Of a stretch of DNA of 64,000 bases, positions 1 to 9,986 are shown piece by piece (positions within the stretch are counted from its first letter, which is position 1; every line of letters begins with the position of its first letter). Made by a program: the position numbers and the translations under genes. This stretch comes from Oleiphilaceae bacterium (GTDB lineage: Bacteria > Pseudomonadota > Gammaproteobacteria > Pseudomonadales > Oleiphilaceae), in contig JAGXLV010000006.1 of NCBI GenBank assembly GCA_018334495.1, positions 1 to 64,000 of the forward strand, written 5' to 3'. The notes beneath the pieces were generated by a model. That model ran no database searches. It was not told where the DNA came from and saw only the letters and a list, made by a program, of their open reading frames with translations.

Positions 1-611
1 GGGTCCGGGTAACGCGTCGCCACGATGGTGAATGCCTGCTTGGCCTGCTCCAGTTGAGGCTTGACCAGATAGACTTCCCCCAACCAGTAATAGGCGTTCA
101 CTGTCAGATCGCCTTCCGGATATTCGGAAAGGAAATCGTAAATCCCATCAATGGCGGCGTCGTAATCTTTGTCCTCCCGGATCAAGGTCTGGATAGCCTG
201 ATAGGCATCGCGTTCTTTCTCCGTTGGCGCGCGATAGTCTTTTTTCTGGGCCGGCTGGCTCGCGTTATCAGTCTCTGCATCCGCATCACTCTCCTGCCCG
301 GCAGCGCCAGGAGGCTGCGACTCCAGCTTGGTGCTGACATTCAGAATACGCTGGTCCAAATCAATGTAGCGCTCACGGGACTGTTCCGACAATCGCCTGA
401 GGTTATGGCTCTGCTCTTCGAGTTCGCCTTGTAGACTCCGAATTTCTCGCTGCAACTGCTCAATCATGAAGAACAGTTCGGAATTGGCCTGGCTGTTGCC
501 AGCCTTACGCTGCGCCTCGGACTGATTGTTCTGGAAGGCCGGAGCCGAATCCTGCGCCAGGGCACTACCGGCAAGCGACAGTGCCACTGTCGCCATGAGT
601 AATTTTCTCAT
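1..611 (-). CDS. cpoB: Cell division coordinator CpoB (YbgF), 3' end missing
   Basis: Periplasmic Tol-Pal accessory protein that couples outer-membrane constriction to septal peptidoglycan synthesis. The gene is absent from the ORF track because it runs off the left edge. Reading the minus strand from the ATG at 609-611 gives a signal peptide (MRKLLMATVALSLAGSALA, then QDS), a Gln/Glu/Arg-rich coiled-coil stretch (FFMIEQLQREIRSLQGELEE) and the start of the TPR region (YYWLGEVYLVKPQLEQAKQAF). About 203 codons are present and the last TPRs are missing. It is the last gene of the tol-pal row, 30 bp after pal. Family and order agree, so the identity is secure. Confidence 0.93.
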   Translation of the reverse strand, partial: MRKLLMATVALSLAGSALAQDSAPAFQNNQSEAQRKAGNSQANSELFFMIEQLQREIRSLQGELEEQSHNLRRLSEQSRERYIDLDQRILNVSTKLESQPPGAAGQESDADAETDNASQPAQKKDYRAPTEKERDAYQAIQTLIREDKDYDAAIDGIYDFLSEYPEGDLTVNAYYWLGEVYLVKPQLEQAKQAFTIVATRYPD

Positions 612-641
612 GGTTAATCCTGTTAATCGTGAGCCGGAGAT

Positions 642-1238
642 TTACTCAAACAGTAACTCTACACGGCGGTTCTGAGACCATACGCTTTCACCGGAGCCCA
701 TGACAGCCGGCTTTTCCTCACCGTAGCTGACGGTTTCGATCTGATCACGAGACGCGCCGTTAACGACCAGAAAGCGCTCAACCGCGTTGGCGCGACGCTC
801 ACCCAGAGCCAGGTTGTATTCCTTGGTACCGCGCTCGTCGGCGCTGCCTTCGAGTCGCACTTCCTGAGAGGGGTTTACTTTCAGGAAGCGGGCATGAGCG
901 ACAAGAACCTCCCGGGATTCGGGCTTGATCTCAGCAGTGTCGAAATCGAAGTAGAAAGTGGTAACGTCCCGCAAGCCCATTTTCTCTGCTTGCTCGGCTT
1001 CCGCACGCGCCTCCCGCTCACGTTGTTCCGCTTCACTCAACTGCCTTGATGAAACGCCCCCGTCCTCATCGCCGTCGTAAACGGTACTGCCGCCTTCCTG
1101 ATCGACTGCAGAGACGTCAGAGCCATAAGCACCGTCCTGCTCTTCCTCGGAGACTGTTTCGCCGGTTGAACTACAGCCAGCCACCAGGCCAAGGGTCAAG
1201 ACCAACGCAAATGCTTTGTTTTGAGTTACTAATTTCAT
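642..1238 (-). CDS. pal: Peptidoglycan-associated lipoprotein Pal
   Basis: Outer-membrane lipoprotein that binds peptidoglycan and the TolB propeller. The N-terminus has a lipoprotein signal ending in the lipobox LVAGC (Cys at residue 22). A long acidic Asp/Glu/Gly linker (about residues 25-75) and a coiled stretch come next. The OmpA-like domain (about 90-198) carries the peptidoglycan-binding segment GSADERGTKEYNLALGERRA. At 198 residues it is longer than E. coli Pal (173), mostly because of the acidic linker. It lies between tolB and cpoB in the usual order. Confidence 0.97.
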   Translation of the reverse strand: MKLVTQNKAFALVLTLGLVAGCSSTGETVSEEEQDGAYGSDVSAVDQEGGSTVYDGDEDGGVSSRQLSEAEQREREARAEAEQAEKMGLRDVTTFYFDFDTAEIKPESREVLVAHARFLKVNPSQEVRLEGSADERGTKEYNLALGERRANAVERFLVVNGASRDQIETVSYGEEKPAVMGSGESVWSQNRRVELLFE

Positions 1239-1310
1239 CGTTTTTCCTTCTCAATCAGACTTTAAACCGTGCTCCAGTGAGCCTTCGCCCTCTGGAATCC
1301 GGATCATGTT

Positions 1311-2687
1311 TTAGCGCACAACAGGCGACCAGGCCGGATCCCGGACGTCGCCTGTTGCTGCCGGCAAAGTGTAGTTGGCACCGCCACTGACCGACGCCAC
1401 CATAAGAACATTCTGCCCACCCTGCTGAGTCGCATAGATCAGCATTCTTCCATTGGGCGCAACGCTGGGTGATTCGTCCAGCTTCGACCGGGTCAGGATG
1501 GTTTCTTCGCCGGTTTTCAAATCCATTCTGGCAATGTGGAAAGCGCTCTCGCGCTGATGCACATAAAATACAAAACGGCCATCATCGCCGAATCTGGGTC
1601 TGGCGTTGTAGCGGCTGCCAAAAGTCAGGCGGCGCGGTTCCGCGGCATCCGAATCCATACGATAAACCTGGGGAGCACCTGAGCGGTCGGAGGTGAACAG
1701 AAAACCCTTGCCCGACGGGTGCCAGCTTGCTTCGGTATCAATGCCCCAGTGATTGGTCAGGCGTTTCAAAGCGCGAGTTTCCAGATTCATTCTGTAAATT
1801 TCAGCGTTACCGTCTTTTGACAAAGTCATCAACATGGAACGGCCATCCGGAGACCAGGACGGCGCCGAGTTAAGGCCCGAGAAGGATGCCAGGCGGGTCC
1901 GTTTACCAGTGGCCAGCTCATGCGTGTAGATGGCCGGCCGACCGGTTTCAAAGGACACATACGCCAGGCTTCGGGCGTCGGGCGACCAGCTCGGCGACAT
2001 AATGGGTTCGTCGCTCTCCAGCCGAACCCGGGCGCGCTTGCCATCCACGTCACTGACTTGCAGTTTATAGCTGCGTTTATCACCCTCCATTTCCAGGGTA
2101 ACGAACGCCAGCCGGGTCGAAAAGGCGCCGGGTATGCCCGTGATGGCCTCATAAACTTTGTCGCTGATGTGATGGGCCAGGCTGCGCAGCCCCCCAACCG
2201 ACGAGCTGGCCGTCTCGCCCATCAAACGCTCTTCGCGATTGACATCAAAAAGTTCGTAACGGACGTTGACCTGGTCGCCCGCCCGGCTGGTTTCGCCCAC
2301 CAGCAGGTAGCGCTGCCCCAGCAGATTCCAGTCACGATAAAACACATCCTCCCCCCGGGATGGCAGGCTCAGCATGCGCTCTGAGGCCAGCGGCTTGAAC
2401 TCTCCGCTCATTGCCAGGTCGTCCCGGACGATCTGGCCCACATCCGCTTCTGCCGGCAGTTCGCCGGACGTGGCAAAGGGCACCACAGCCAGGGGAATGG
2501 CCGAATCGGCCCCCTCGGTAATACGAATGAGCAGCTCAGACTGTGCCGGCGCCGCCAGGCTGATCAGCAAGGCGGCAACGACAAGCAATCGCCCCGAGGC
2601 GAAGGCTGCCAACAGCGCCGTCGGAAGGCTCTGGTTCACTCCGGTTTTCATCGCTGTGCTTGCCTTGGATGTCATTGATGTGCTCAC
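1311..2687 (-). CDS. tolB: Tol-Pal system translocation protein TolB
   Basis: Periplasmic propeller protein that links TolA to Pal. After a hydrophobic signal segment ([18 protein letters not shown]) there is an N-terminal alpha/beta domain to about residue 190. Repeated propeller blades follow, marked by [24 protein letters not shown] and PAWSP. The listed start is a GTG 2 bp after tolA, with GGAA upstream. In-frame ATGs at codons 5 and 13 are alternatives, and codon 13 (MKTGVNQ) would give a more ordinary signal peptide. The 458-residue length is about 25 above normal and lies entirely in this uncertain N-terminus. Confidence 0.95.
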   Translation of the reverse strand: MSTSMTSKASTAMKTGVNQSLPTALLAAFASGRLLVVAALLISLAAPAQSELLIRITEGADSAIPLAVVPFATSGELPAEADVGQIVRDDLAMSGEFKPLASERMLSLPSRGEDVFYRDWNLLGQRYLLVGETSRAGDQVNVRYELFDVNREERLMGETASSSVGGLRSLAHHISDKVYEAITGIPGAFSTRLAFVTLEMEGDKRSYKLQVSDVDGKRARVRLESDEPIMSPSWSPDARSLAYVSFETGRPAIYTHELATGKRTRLASFSGLNSAPSWSPDGRSMLMTLSKDGNAEIYRMNLETRALKRLTNHWGIDTEASWHPSGKGFLFTSDRSGAPQVYRMDSDAAEPRRLTFGSRYNARPRFGDDGRFVFYVHQRESAFHIARMDLKTGEETILTRSKLDESPSVAPNGRMLIYATQQGGQNVLMVASVSGGANYTLPAATGDVRDPAWSPVVR

Positions 2688-2689
2688 TA

Positions 2690-3775
2690 TTAATTCCGTA
2701 ATTCCGGATTAAACTCAATCGTAAACTGCCGGAAGTAACGTTCAAAGGTATCCCGGCTGTCAGGTACCGGGAACCGGTCCATGCTTCTGACAGCGCTCAA
2801 GGTCGAGTTGTCGAACGCAGAGTTGCCGCTGCTATTGACCAGTTTTACAGTCACTAGTTCCCCGGTAGGCAACAAGGTTATCTGCAGGGTGGCCGCCATT
2901 TCCTCGGTCGCCGAACCCGGCGGGTACCAGGCACGGGACAGTTTCTGCCGAATCAGGGCCTGAAATTTTTCCCGTTCGGACAGCATTTCGGCCTGGCGGG
3001 CCTCCGCTGCCGCCTGCTCCGCACGCCGACGCTCAGCAGCCTGCCGGTCTTCACGGGTTTCCTGGGCAAGGGCTTCCAACCCCTGCTCCTGCAAACGCCG
3101 TTCGGCCTCGCGGCGTTTTTCTTCAGCCTCACGCCTGGCCTGCTCCCTGCGCTCCTGCTCCAGCCTTTCCTGCTCCAGCCTTTCCTGTTCACGACGGGCG
3201 GCTTCCTCCTGGCGCCGGCGCTCTTCCTCGGCAGCTTTACGCTCAGCTTCGCGCCGCGCCTCCTCTTCCCGGGCTTTTTTCTGTGCCAGGGCTTTAGCCT
3301 CGGCTTCGGCTTTTTCACGGGCGGCTTCGGCGGCCTGTTCTTTTGCTTGCTGAGCCTCGCGTTGCCGCTCTCTCTCGGCGGCCTCGGCCTTCTGTGCCTG
3401 CTCCTCTCGTTTTTGCTGCTGGCGTTGCTTTTCCTCTTCGGCCTGGCGGGCTTTTGCTTTCTCAGCTTCCTGGCGCTCAGCCTCCTGGCGCTTGCGCTCC
3501 GCATCCTCCTGCTTTTTGCGTTCTTCGTCAGGATCCGGCTGCGGTGGTGGTGGCGGCGGTTCCGGTTCGGGTTCGGGTTCTGGACCAGGTGCAGGCTGGT
3601 CGGTCACAAGGCGTGCCGAAATATTGCTGGGCGCAGGTTCGTTGTCCGGCACCATCCAGTCCCAGCTTATCAGGGCCAGCGTGATAATCAGCGCATGGAG
3701 AAACACTGACAACGCCACCGGTGACTTCCACGCCGGAACCCCGGTGCTGCTAATTTCGCGTATTCGCTCAGTCAC
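2690..3775 (-). CDS. tolA: Tol-Pal inner-membrane bridge protein TolA
   Basis: Spans the periplasm and passes energy from TolQ-TolR to Pal. Three domains are visible: one N-terminal membrane helix (about residues 19-40, [21 protein letters not shown]); a Pro-rich hinge ([19 protein letters not shown]) followed by a very long Ala/Glu/Arg/Gln/Lys helix (about 80-265); and a TonB-like C-terminal domain ([17 protein letters not shown] to the end). The start is GTG. The helical domain contains nearly exact repeats ([17 protein letters not shown]) that appear as a 15-bp tandem repeat in the DNA. Gene order tolQ-tolR-tolA-tolB supports the call. Confidence 0.95.
   Translation of the reverse strand: MTERIREISSTGVPAWKSPVALSVFLHALIITLALISWDWMVPDNEPAPSNISARLVTDQPAPGPEPEPEPEPPPPPPQPDPDEERKKQEDAERKRQEAERQEAEKAKARQAEEEKQRQQQKREEQAQKAEAAERERQREAQQAKEQAAEAAREKAEAEAKALAQKKAREEEARREAERKAAEEERRRQEEAARREQERLEQERLEQERREQARREAEEKRREAERRLQEQGLEALAQETREDRQAAERRRAEQAAAEARQAEMLSEREKFQALIRQKLSRAWYPPGSATEEMAATLQITLLPTGELVTVKLVNSSGNSAFDNSTLSAVRSMDRFPVPDSRDTFERYFRQFTIEFNPELRN
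3155..3190. repeat. 15-bp tandem repeat inside tolA
   Basis: The unit CTGCTCCAGCCTTTC occurs twice in direct succession, followed by a partial third copy. It encodes the QERLE-type repeat of the TolA helix on the minus strand. Fifteen base pairs is five codons, so copy-number change would stay in frame and only alter helix length. Confidence 0.85.
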
Positions 3776-3788
3776 AGACTATGGGCCC

Positions 3789-4238
3789 TTACTCAACCTG
3801 GGTGTCCTCGGTAATCAGGCCCACGCGGGCTGCGCCGGCTGCCTGCAATACCGACATTAGCCTGACGACGGTACCATACTCGACAAACTCGTCGCCTCTG
3901 ACCAACACTTCGCCATTCTGCCGGCCCGCCATTATTTTGCCGACCTGCTCCCTGATGTTGGTCAATGACATGGGCGAGCCACCGTCACCGCCAACGTCAA
4001 GGAAATAAGCGCCGTTAGCGTCCACCGACACAATAACGGATTCCACATCCTTTTCCGGCTGGATCGGATCGGACTGGGTCTGAGGCAAGTCCACCTTGAC
4101 GCCCTGGGTCAGCATGGGTGCCGTCACCATGAAGATGATCAGCAGCACCAGCATAACGTCGATGTAGGGCACCACGTTGATTTCCGACATCGGCTTGCGC
4201 CGCGCCTTGGGCATCATGCCCATACCTTTCATGCTCAT
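3789..4238 (-). CDS. tolR: Tol-Pal motor subunit TolR
   Basis: Inner-membrane ExbD-type protein forming the ion-conducting motor with TolQ. It has one membrane helix near the N-terminus (INVVPYIDVMLVLLIIFMVTAPML) with the conserved Asp at residue 27 that carries protons. A periplasmic domain to residue 149 follows. The ATG is preceded by GGAAGACT. It lies 33 bp after tolQ and 13 bp before tolA, as in other gammaproteobacteria. Confidence 0.96.
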   Translation of the reverse strand: MSMKGMGMMPKARRKPMSEINVVPYIDVMLVLLIIFMVTAPMLTQGVKVDLPQTQSDPIQPEKDVESVIVSVDANGAYFLDVGGDGGSPMSLTNIREQVGKIMAGRQNGEVLVRGDEFVEYGTVVRLMSVLQAAGAARVGLITEDTQVE

Positions 4239-4271
4239 AGTCTTCCCACTCGCTCAGGAATAACCGCTCGT

Positions 4272-4964
4272 TCAGGCGGCTGTCGTCTTGTCGCCGCTGT
4301 ACACCCGACGGTGCAGGATACTGGAAAACTCTTCGGCAAAGGTTTCGTAGTTTTTCAGCAACGCGTCGGATGTTGCAGCGTAACGGTTATAGGCAACCAC
4401 CGCCGGGATAGCGGCAAACAAGCCCATGGCCGTGGCAATGAGCGCTTCCGAGATCCCCGGCGCCACTGTCGCCAGCGTCGCCTGTTGCGCTTGAGCCAGG
4501 CCGCGGAAAGAGTTCATGATACCCCAGACAGTGCCGAACAGGCCGATATAGGGACTGGTGGAACCTACCGTGGCCAGAAACGGCAGATGCGCCTCCAGGC
4601 GTTCCTGCTCACGGGAAAAAGCTACCCTCATGGCCCTCTGGGCGCCATCCATAACGGCATCGGCATCACGGCTTTGCTGGCGCAGACGGGAGAACTCCTT
4701 GAAACCGGCCCGGAAGACGGTCTCCATGCCCGAAAAAGGCGTGGGCTCGGCGTTGATATCCCGGTATAGCTGGCCCAGGTCCATGCCGGACCAGAATTTT
4801 TCCTCGAATGCCAACTGCGCGCGCTTGGCCTTCCGTAACACCTGGGCGCGCTGAAAAATCAGCGCCCAGGACACAATGGAAGCCAACGCCAGTATCAGCA
4901 TGACGAGTTGAACCAACACACCGGCGTCGGCAATAAGAGACCAAACTGACAGTTCTGAATCCAC
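4272..4964 (-). CDS. tolQ: Tol-Pal motor subunit TolQ
   Basis: MotA/TolQ/ExbB-family inner-membrane protein that forms the stator pore around TolR and TolA. Three membrane segments are visible: about residues 15-37, then GLFGTVWGIMNSF and VAPGISEALIATAMGLFAAIPAVVAYN. At 230 residues it matches the family length. The start is GTG with GGAG seven bases upstream. It follows ybgC by 25 bp. A second motor pair of the same superfamily (ExbB/ExbD) lies near 31 kb; this copy is TolQ because of its neighbours. Confidence 0.96.
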   Translation of the reverse strand: MDSELSVWSLIADAGVLVQLVMLILALASIVSWALIFQRAQVLRKAKRAQLAFEEKFWSGMDLGQLYRDINAEPTPFSGMETVFRAGFKEFSRLRQQSRDADAVMDGAQRAMRVAFSREQERLEAHLPFLATVGSTSPYIGLFGTVWGIMNSFRGLAQAQQATLATVAPGISEALIATAMGLFAAIPAVVAYNRYAATSDALLKNYETFAEEFSSILHRRVYSGDKTTAA

Positions 4965-4989
4965 CTTTTACTCCTGGCTTTTCAAATGA

Positions 4990-5427
4990 TTAATCCGGTC
5001 GTCCCGGCAGTGGCGCGAGCGCAAGTATGGCCGCAGGCAATCTGCGGGGCCGGCCGCTATCCAGCGCCACGCAGGCAATCTTGATGGTAGCTTCCGCCAC
5101 CAGCACGCCGTCGGGCACCCGCAAGACTTGCTGGTGGAATTCCATCCAGACTTTGCCGCAGCGAACCAGATCCGCCGTGACTCTTAATTCTTCATCAAGA
5201 TAAGCCGCCACAGCATAATGGATGGATGCCCGCTGAACCACGTAACTTATATTGTCAGTCATGCCCGCTCTGAGTCTCACATCCCGGCTGCGCAGCCATT
5301 CAGTCCGGGCACGCTCCATGAAATGCAGATACTTCGGATGGAAAACCACGCCGCCGGCGTCTGTATCCTCGATGTAGACCCGGATTGGCAGTTCAAACGG
5401 TGGACTCTTATCGTCAGCATCAATCAA
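4990..5427 (-). CDS. ybgC: Tol-Pal associated acyl-CoA thioesterase YbgC
   Basis: Hot-dog fold thioesterase encoded with the Tol genes. The catalytic signature is [24 protein letters not shown] near the N-terminus. The ORF track starts at 5466, deep inside ruvB, but no homology is expected for [17 protein letters not shown] at 5425-5427 with GAGGAG seven bases upstream gives a 145-residue protein of normal length and overlaps the ruvB stop by 8 bp, a pattern of translational coupling. I chose that start. Confidence 0.9.
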   Translation of the reverse strand: MIDADDKSPPFELPIRVYIEDTDAGGVVFHPKYLHFMERARTEWLRSRDVRLRAGMTDNISYVVQRASIHYAVAAYLDEELRVTADLVRCGKVWMEFHQQVLRVPDGVLVAEATIKIACVALDSGRPRRLPAAILALAPLPGRPD

Positions 5428-6451
5428 GCAAGTCCTCCTCAGGGCCGCCGGGCACGGACACACCAAAATGCAAATAGGCGTGAGAGGTCACCATGCGGCC
5501 CCTTGGGGTGCGCAACATATAACCCTGCTGGATCAGAAAGGGCTCCAGAACATCCTCGATAGTGCCTCGTTCCTCGCTGATCGCGGCCGCCAGGCTTTCC
5601 ACTCCCACAGGCCCACCATCGAATTTTTCAATCATGGCCAGAAGCAGGCGACGATCCATATGGTCGAAACCGCAACTGTCCACCTTCAGCATGTTCAGGG
5701 CCTGGTCGGCAATCGCCTCGCTTATTTTGCCGTCGGCCCGGACCTCGGCGTAATCCCGCACGCGCCGCAGCAGACGGTTGGCAATACGGGGAGTCCCGCG
5801 GGAACGGCGGGCGATTTCATAAGCGCCCTGGTCATCGATGCTAACGCCGGACAGTTGTGCGGAACGCCGGATAATATGGGTCAGATCCCGGGTGTTGTAA
5901 AATTCAAGGCGCTGGACAATGCCAAAGCGGTCTCTCAGGGGCGAAGTCAGAAGGCCCGCCCGGGTGGTTGCGCCCACCAGCGTGAACGGCGGCAAGTCAA
6001 GCTTTATCGAGCGGGCCGCAGGGCCCTCGCCGATCATAATATCCAACTGGTAGTCTTCCATCGCCGGGTAGAGCACTTCCTCGACCGCGGCGCTGAGCCG
6101 GTGAATCTCGTCGATGAACAAGACGTCCCCGGACTCCAGGTTGGTCAACATGGCCGCCAGATCACCCGCCTTCTCCAGTACCGGCCCCGAGGTGGTCTTG
6201 ATGGCTACGCCCATCTCATTGGCAATAATATTGGCCAAGGTGGTTTTGCCCAGCCCGGGCGGTCCGAAAATCAGGACATGATCCAGCGCTTCTTCCCGGC
6301 CACGGGCGGCGGAGATAAAAATATCCATCTGTTCACTAACCACCGGTTGACCGACATATTCAGCCAACAGGGTCGGTCGAATCGCCCGGTCCTGCACTTC
6401 TTCATACTGGCCTGGCCTGGCCGAGATGAGGCGATCGGAATCAATCATCAA
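5420..6451 (-). CDS. ruvB: Holliday junction branch-migration helicase RuvB
   Basis: Hexameric AAA+ motor that drives branch migration with RuvA. Visible motifs are Walker [10 protein letters not shown], Walker B LFIDEIHR, sensor GATTRAG and the arginine-finger segment PLRDRFG. A C-terminal winged helix contains [17 protein letters not shown]. At 343 residues it is a standard length. The 99-bp gap before it holds a plausible promoter, so it may be made independently of ruvCA. Its end overlaps ybgC. Confidence 0.98.
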   Translation of the reverse strand: MMIDSDRLISARPGQYEEVQDRAIRPTLLAEYVGQPVVSEQMDIFISAARGREEALDHVLIFGPPGLGKTTLANIIANEMGVAIKTTSGPVLEKAGDLAAMLTNLESGDVLFIDEIHRLSAAVEEVLYPAMEDYQLDIMIGEGPAARSIKLDLPPFTLVGATTRAGLLTSPLRDRFGIVQRLEFYNTRDLTHIIRRSAQLSGVSIDDQGAYEIARRSRGTPRIANRLLRRVRDYAEVRADGKISEAIADQALNMLKVDSCGFDHMDRRLLLAMIEKFDGGPVGVESLAAAISEERGTIEDVLEPFLIQQGYMLRTPRGRMVTSHAYLHFGVSVPGGPEEDLLD

Positions 6452-6493
6452 ACATGAACCACATAAAACTACCTGTGCAATAAAACGTCAGCC

Positions 6494-6521
6494 ATTGTAC
6501 AAGCCGCAATGAGCCTGTCAC
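6494..6521 (-). promoter_or_regulatory. Probable sigma-70 promoter for ruvB
   Basis: On the minus strand GTGACA is followed after 16 bp by TACAAT, each one base from consensus. Transcription would start about 35 bp before the ruvB ATG. Three CACGTT hexamers lie in the same gap (6519, 6535 and 6547 on the plus strand), and two of them extend to CACGTTACGC. Read from sequence only. Confidence 0.45.
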
Positions 6522-6550
6522 GTTACGCTCCTGACACGTTCACCACCACG

Positions 6551-7177
6551 TTACGCTGAAATCATGTTCTTGAGCGCAAGGCGGATAAGCTCCTCCCGAC
6601 TGACACCCTCTCTGGCCACTTTGCTCACCGCTCGCGCGGCCTCCTGTGGCTTGTAGCCCAGCGTAACGAGCGCCGCCTCAGCTTCGTCCGTAGCCCGATA
6701 AACCGGATTCGTGGCGCTGGCGGCAGGGTTTCCGCCAGCAGTGGCCTCGGGCGTGGGCATAAACTGGCCTTCAAGTTGGCCGATCCGGTCGGCTATTTCA
6801 ATAAGCAGGCGTTCGGCCGTCTTTTTACCCACCCCCGGCAGTTTCACCAGCGCGTTCAGGTCCCGGTTTTCAACACAGCGGATAAACTGCTGGGCGTCGA
6901 GACCCGACAGAATGGCTACCGCCAGTTTGGGGCCCACGCCGTTGACCTTGATCAGCAGGCGAAAAAGGTCCCTGTCCAGACGGGCCGCAAAGCCGAACAG
7001 GCTCTGGGCATCTTCACGCACCGAAAAGTGAGTGTGAAGGGTCACTTCCTGGCCGGTTTCTGGCAGGTGAAAAAAGGTGCTATAGGGAATATCGACTTCG
7101 TAGCCCAGCCCTGCGCTCTCCACGAGCACTTGGCCTGGCGTTTTTTCAATGAGGACTCCGCGGATACGACCAATCAT
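6551..7177 (-). CDS. ruvA: Holliday junction binding protein RuvA
   Basis: Tetrameric junction-binding partner of RuvB. The true start is the ATG at 7175-7177 ([16 protein letters not shown]), preceded by GGAGGAG; the 55 extra residues in the ORF track read through the ruvC end. The protein has the N-terminal OB fold, two helix-hairpin-helix motifs ([15 protein letters not shown] and [15 protein letters not shown]) and the small C-terminal RuvB-binding domain. Length is 208 residues. It is 32 bp downstream of ruvC. Confidence 0.97.
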   Translation of the reverse strand: MIGRIRGVLIEKTPGQVLVESAGLGYEVDIPYSTFFHLPETGQEVTLHTHFSVREDAQSLFGFAARLDRDLFRLLIKVNGVGPKLAVAILSGLDAQQFIRCVENRDLNALVKLPGVGKKTAERLLIEIADRIGQLEGQFMPTPEATAGGNPAASATNPVYRATDEAEAALVTLGYKPQEAARAVSKVAREGVSREELIRLALKNMISA

Positions 7178-7209
7178 GAGCAACTCCTCCGACATGCGCC
7201 GGGGCAATA

Positions 7210-7731
7210 TTATGAGCGAACGCGGCCACCCCGGACCCGGCCACCGGTTGATATTCGGGCAATGCTTTGGCTCATGTGGGCGTGGCAAAGCGCAATTGCC
7301 AGGGCGTCTGCCGCATCGGCCTGAGGTTTGCGGGACAAACAAAGAATAGTTTGCACCATGTGCTGAACCTGGGTTTTATCCGCGCCCCCTTTGCCGACAA
7401 CCGCTTGCTTTACCTGGCGGGCGGAATATTCATGCACGGCCAGGCCGCTGTTGGCCGCGCTGACAATCGCCGCTCCCCGGGCCTGGCCCAGCTTAAGCGC
7501 CGAGTCGGGGTTACGGGCCATGAAGACCTGCTCAATGGCAAATTCATCAGGGCGATACTCACCAATCAGGGTAGCAAGGCTATGAAAGATCGTCTGCAGG
7601 CGCTCCGCCATGAGCTTTTCGCCAACGCGTATGCAACCGCTGTCGAGATACTCGGTCAGACGGCCTTCGGACCGGATAATGCCGTAACCGGTAATACGCG
7701 AGCCCGGATCAACGCCGAGTATGATTGCCAT
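7210..7731 (-). CDS. ruvC: Crossover junction endonuclease RuvC
   Basis: Resolvase that nicks Holliday junctions held by RuvAB. The start is the ATG at 7729-7731 ([17 protein letters not shown]), matching family length at 173 residues; the track start adds 17 unsupported residues. Acidic catalytic residues are visible in [18 protein letters not shown] and the C-terminal [12 protein letters not shown]. The C-terminus is basic ([11 protein letters not shown]). It follows aspS by 31 bp with no yebC between them, which is unusual for this neighbourhood. Confidence 0.97.
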   Translation of the reverse strand: MAIILGVDPGSRITGYGIIRSEGRLTEYLDSGCIRVGEKLMAERLQTIFHSLATLIGEYRPDEFAIEQVFMARNPDSALKLGQARGAAIVSAANSGLAVHEYSARQVKQAVVGKGGADKTQVQHMVQTILCLSRKPQADAADALAIALCHAHMSQSIARISTGGRVRGGRVRS

Positions 7732-7762
7732 GAATGCCTTATTTCTGTCTGAGCCCAAGGGC

Positions 7763-9592
7763 TCAGTTATTGCCACTCTCATCGACCTTCATCACGCCTT
7801 CCGCGGTGATATTACCACCGGCCGAGGGCGTGGGCGGTTTGCGCAGCCGGATGTGCAGTTCCCGCAACTGCTTCTCGTCCACTGTACCGGGCGCCTGAGT
7901 CATCAGGCAGGTGGCACTCTGGGTTTTGGGAAAGGCAATCACGTCGCGAATCGACGTAGCGCCAGTCATCAGCATGATCAGTCGGTCAAGACCGAACGCC
8001 AGGCCGCCGTGGGGAGGACAGCCGTATTTCAGAGCATCCAGCAAAAAGCCGAACTTGGCGCGAGCTTCCGCCTCATCGATGCCGAGCACGCGGAAGACGG
8101 TCTGCTGCATGGATTCGTCGTGAATACGGATGGAGCCGCCACCCAGCTCGGTGCCGTTCAGGACCATGTCGTAGGCTCGCGACAGGGCCGTTTCTGGCGA
8201 CGCCACCAGCTCTTCGGGCGTACAGGAGGGCGCCGTAAACGGATGGTGAATCGCGTGCAGGCTGCCGTCGCCCAGTTCTTCGAACATCGGGAAGTCCACT
8301 ACCCACAGGGGCGCCCATTCCGTCGTCAACAGGTTCATGTCGTGGCCCAGCTTGATCCGCAACGCGCCCAATGCTTCGTTGACCACGGTTGTCCTGTCTG
8401 CGCCAAAGAACACCAGATCGCCGTCTTCCGCACTGACCCGTTCCATAATGGCCAGGGCCACTTCGGCACCGAGGAATTTAATGATAGGCGACTGCAAGCC
8501 TTCGATGCCTTTGCTCAGGTCGTTGACCTTGATGTAAGCCAAGCCTTTGGCACCATAGATGCCCACGTATTTGGTGTAGTCATCGATCTGCTTGCGAGTG
8601 AGCTGACTGCCGTTCGGGACACGCAATGCCGCAACCCGGCCTTTCGGATCCTTCGCAGGGCCGGCAAACACTTTGAAATCGACCGCCTCGACCAGATCCG
8701 CGACATCGATCAGCTCAAGCGGTATGCGCAGGTCCGGCTTGTCGCTGCCAAAGCGCTGCAGAGCTTCGGAATAAGGCATTTTAGGGAACGCCGGCAGCGC
8801 AACCTTGAGAACATCCCGGAACAGATCCCTGATCATGGTTTCGTTCAGGTTCATCAAGGTATTTTCGTCGATGAACGAGGCCTCGATGTCAATCTGGGTG
8901 AATTCCGGCTGGCGGTCGGCGCGAAGGTCTTCGTCACGAAAACACTTGGCAATCTGATAATAGCGATCGATACCGGACACCATCAGCAACTGCTTGAACA
9001 ACTGGGGTGATTGCGGCAGCGCAAAAAAAGAGCCTTCCTGGGTCCGGCTGGGCACCAGGTAATCCCGGGCGCCTTCCGGCGTGGCACGTGTCAGGATAGG
9101 GGTCTCCACATCCATGAACTCGTTGCTGTCGAGGAAGTTGCGAATGTAACTGGTCACCCGTGAGCGGAATTTCAGGCGGTTGAGCATTTCCGGACGGCGC
9201 AAGTCCACGAAACGATACTTGAGCCGCACGTCCTCGCCCACATCCACGTGTTCATCCAGTGGGAATGGTGGTGTGGCAGCGGCATTCAGCAAGTTCAGCG
9301 CCGTGCCCAGCACTTCCACCTGGCCGGTGGACATGTTGGCGTTTTCGGTACCCGCCGGACGGCGACGGACCTTACCGGTGACCTGAATCACGAATTCACT
9401 GCGCACTTTCTCGGCAAGCTCAAAGCTCTCCGGAGTGTCCGGATCGAACACCACCTGAGAAATGCCATCCCGGTCGCGCAGATCCAGGAAAATCACTCCA
9501 CCATGGTCCCGGCGACGATGCACCCAGCCGCAAAGCGTTACTTCCTGATCGATGTGAGATTCATTGATTCCACCGCAATAATGACTGCGCAT
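7763..9592 (-). CDS. aspS: Aspartyl-tRNA synthetase
   Basis: Class II synthetase charging tRNA-Asp. Domains in order are an N-terminal anticodon-binding OB fold (to about residue 130), the catalytic core with motif 2 ([27 protein letters not shown]), a bacterial GAD insertion (about 290-410) and motif 3 ([27 protein letters not shown]). At 609 residues it is about 20 longer than E. coli AspRS because of a C-terminal tail after [11 protein letters not shown]. It heads the aspS-ruvCAB-tol run, 35 bp after the FmdB-like gene. Confidence 0.98.
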   Translation of the reverse strand: MRSHYCGGINESHIDQEVTLCGWVHRRRDHGGVIFLDLRDRDGISQVVFDPDTPESFELAEKVRSEFVIQVTGKVRRRPAGTENANMSTGQVEVLGTALNLLNAAATPPFPLDEHVDVGEDVRLKYRFVDLRRPEMLNRLKFRSRVTSYIRNFLDSNEFMDVETPILTRATPEGARDYLVPSRTQEGSFFALPQSPQLFKQLLMVSGIDRYYQIAKCFRDEDLRADRQPEFTQIDIEASFIDENTLMNLNETMIRDLFRDVLKVALPAFPKMPYSEALQRFGSDKPDLRIPLELIDVADLVEAVDFKVFAGPAKDPKGRVAALRVPNGSQLTRKQIDDYTKYVGIYGAKGLAYIKVNDLSKGIEGLQSPIIKFLGAEVALAIMERVSAEDGDLVFFGADRTTVVNEALGALRIKLGHDMNLLTTEWAPLWVVDFPMFEELGDGSLHAIHHPFTAPSCTPEELVASPETALSRAYDMVLNGTELGGGSIRIHDESMQQTVFRVLGIDEAEARAKFGFLLDALKYGCPPHGGLAFGLDRLIMLMTGATSIRDVIAFPKTQSATCLMTQAPGTVDEKQLRELHIRLRKPPTPSAGGNITAEGVMKVDESGNN

Positions 9593-9627
9593 ACCATTCC
9601 CGTTATATCTGCTCGTTATTGGTTTAA

Positions 9628-9927
9628 TCAGCTCTTGGCTGACTCTGAAGGCTTGGACTTTGGTTTTGAATCTGGTTTCGATTCCGACGGCTTCGAGTCT
9701 TTCGGGCCGGAAGACTCGCCTTTTTCAGTCAGGTTTTTCTTCGCGCCTGTCTTGAAATCGGTTTCATACCAGCCAGTGCCGGAGAGCCGGAAACCGGCCG
9801 CTGAAATGCGCTTGCGAAAAGATTCGGCTTCGCAGGACGGACACCGGGTCAGCGGCGCCTCGCTCATTTTCTGGATCAGGTCTTTTTCAAAACCACAGGC
9901 ATCACAAACATATTCATAGATCGGCAT
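9628..9927 (-). CDS. FmdB-family zinc ribbon protein
   Basis: Small protein with an N-terminal zinc ribbon ([16 protein letters not shown] and CPSCEAESF, four Cys in two pairs). A low-complexity tail rich in Ser, Lys, Pro and Asp follows ([17 protein letters not shown]). The FmdB family is named after a putative formamidase regulator, but its real role is unknown. I chose the ATG at 9925-9927 over the GTG three codons upstream because MPIYEY is the family N-terminus. It sits directly upstream of aspS, a frequent association, behind its own candidate promoter. Confidence 0.85.
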   Translation of the reverse strand: MPIYEYVCDACGFEKDLIQKMSEAPLTRCPSCEAESFRKRISAAGFRLSGTGWYETDFKTGAKKNLTEKGESSGPKDSKPSESKPDSKPKSKPSESAKS

Positions 9928-9951
9928 GTTTAACACCCCAAAATCTAACCA

Positions 9952-9969
9952 CCGCCAAAGCTTTGGCGG
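9952..9969. repeat. 18-bp perfect palindrome in the fmdB-aspS leader
   Basis: CCGCCAAAGCTTTGGCGG is a perfect inverted repeat with no spacer. It lies between the candidate -10 box at 9987-9992 and the FmdB-like start codon, so it would be about 10-30 nt into the transcript. It could be a protein-binding operator or a 5' mRNA hairpin. It could also end transcription from ugd and the HIT gene, but no U-tract follows. Confidence 0.7.
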
Positions 9970-9986
9970 ACCCTTAAAAGCGGCCT

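Noticed and set aside
5468-6457. 329-aa plus-strand ORF
   Set aside because: It is exactly antisense to ruvB, with low-complexity His/Gln/Arg-rich translation and no family match; a high-GC shadow.
7721-9010. 429-aa plus-strand ORF
   Set aside because: It lies antisense to ruvC and aspS, both secure genes with full motif sets.
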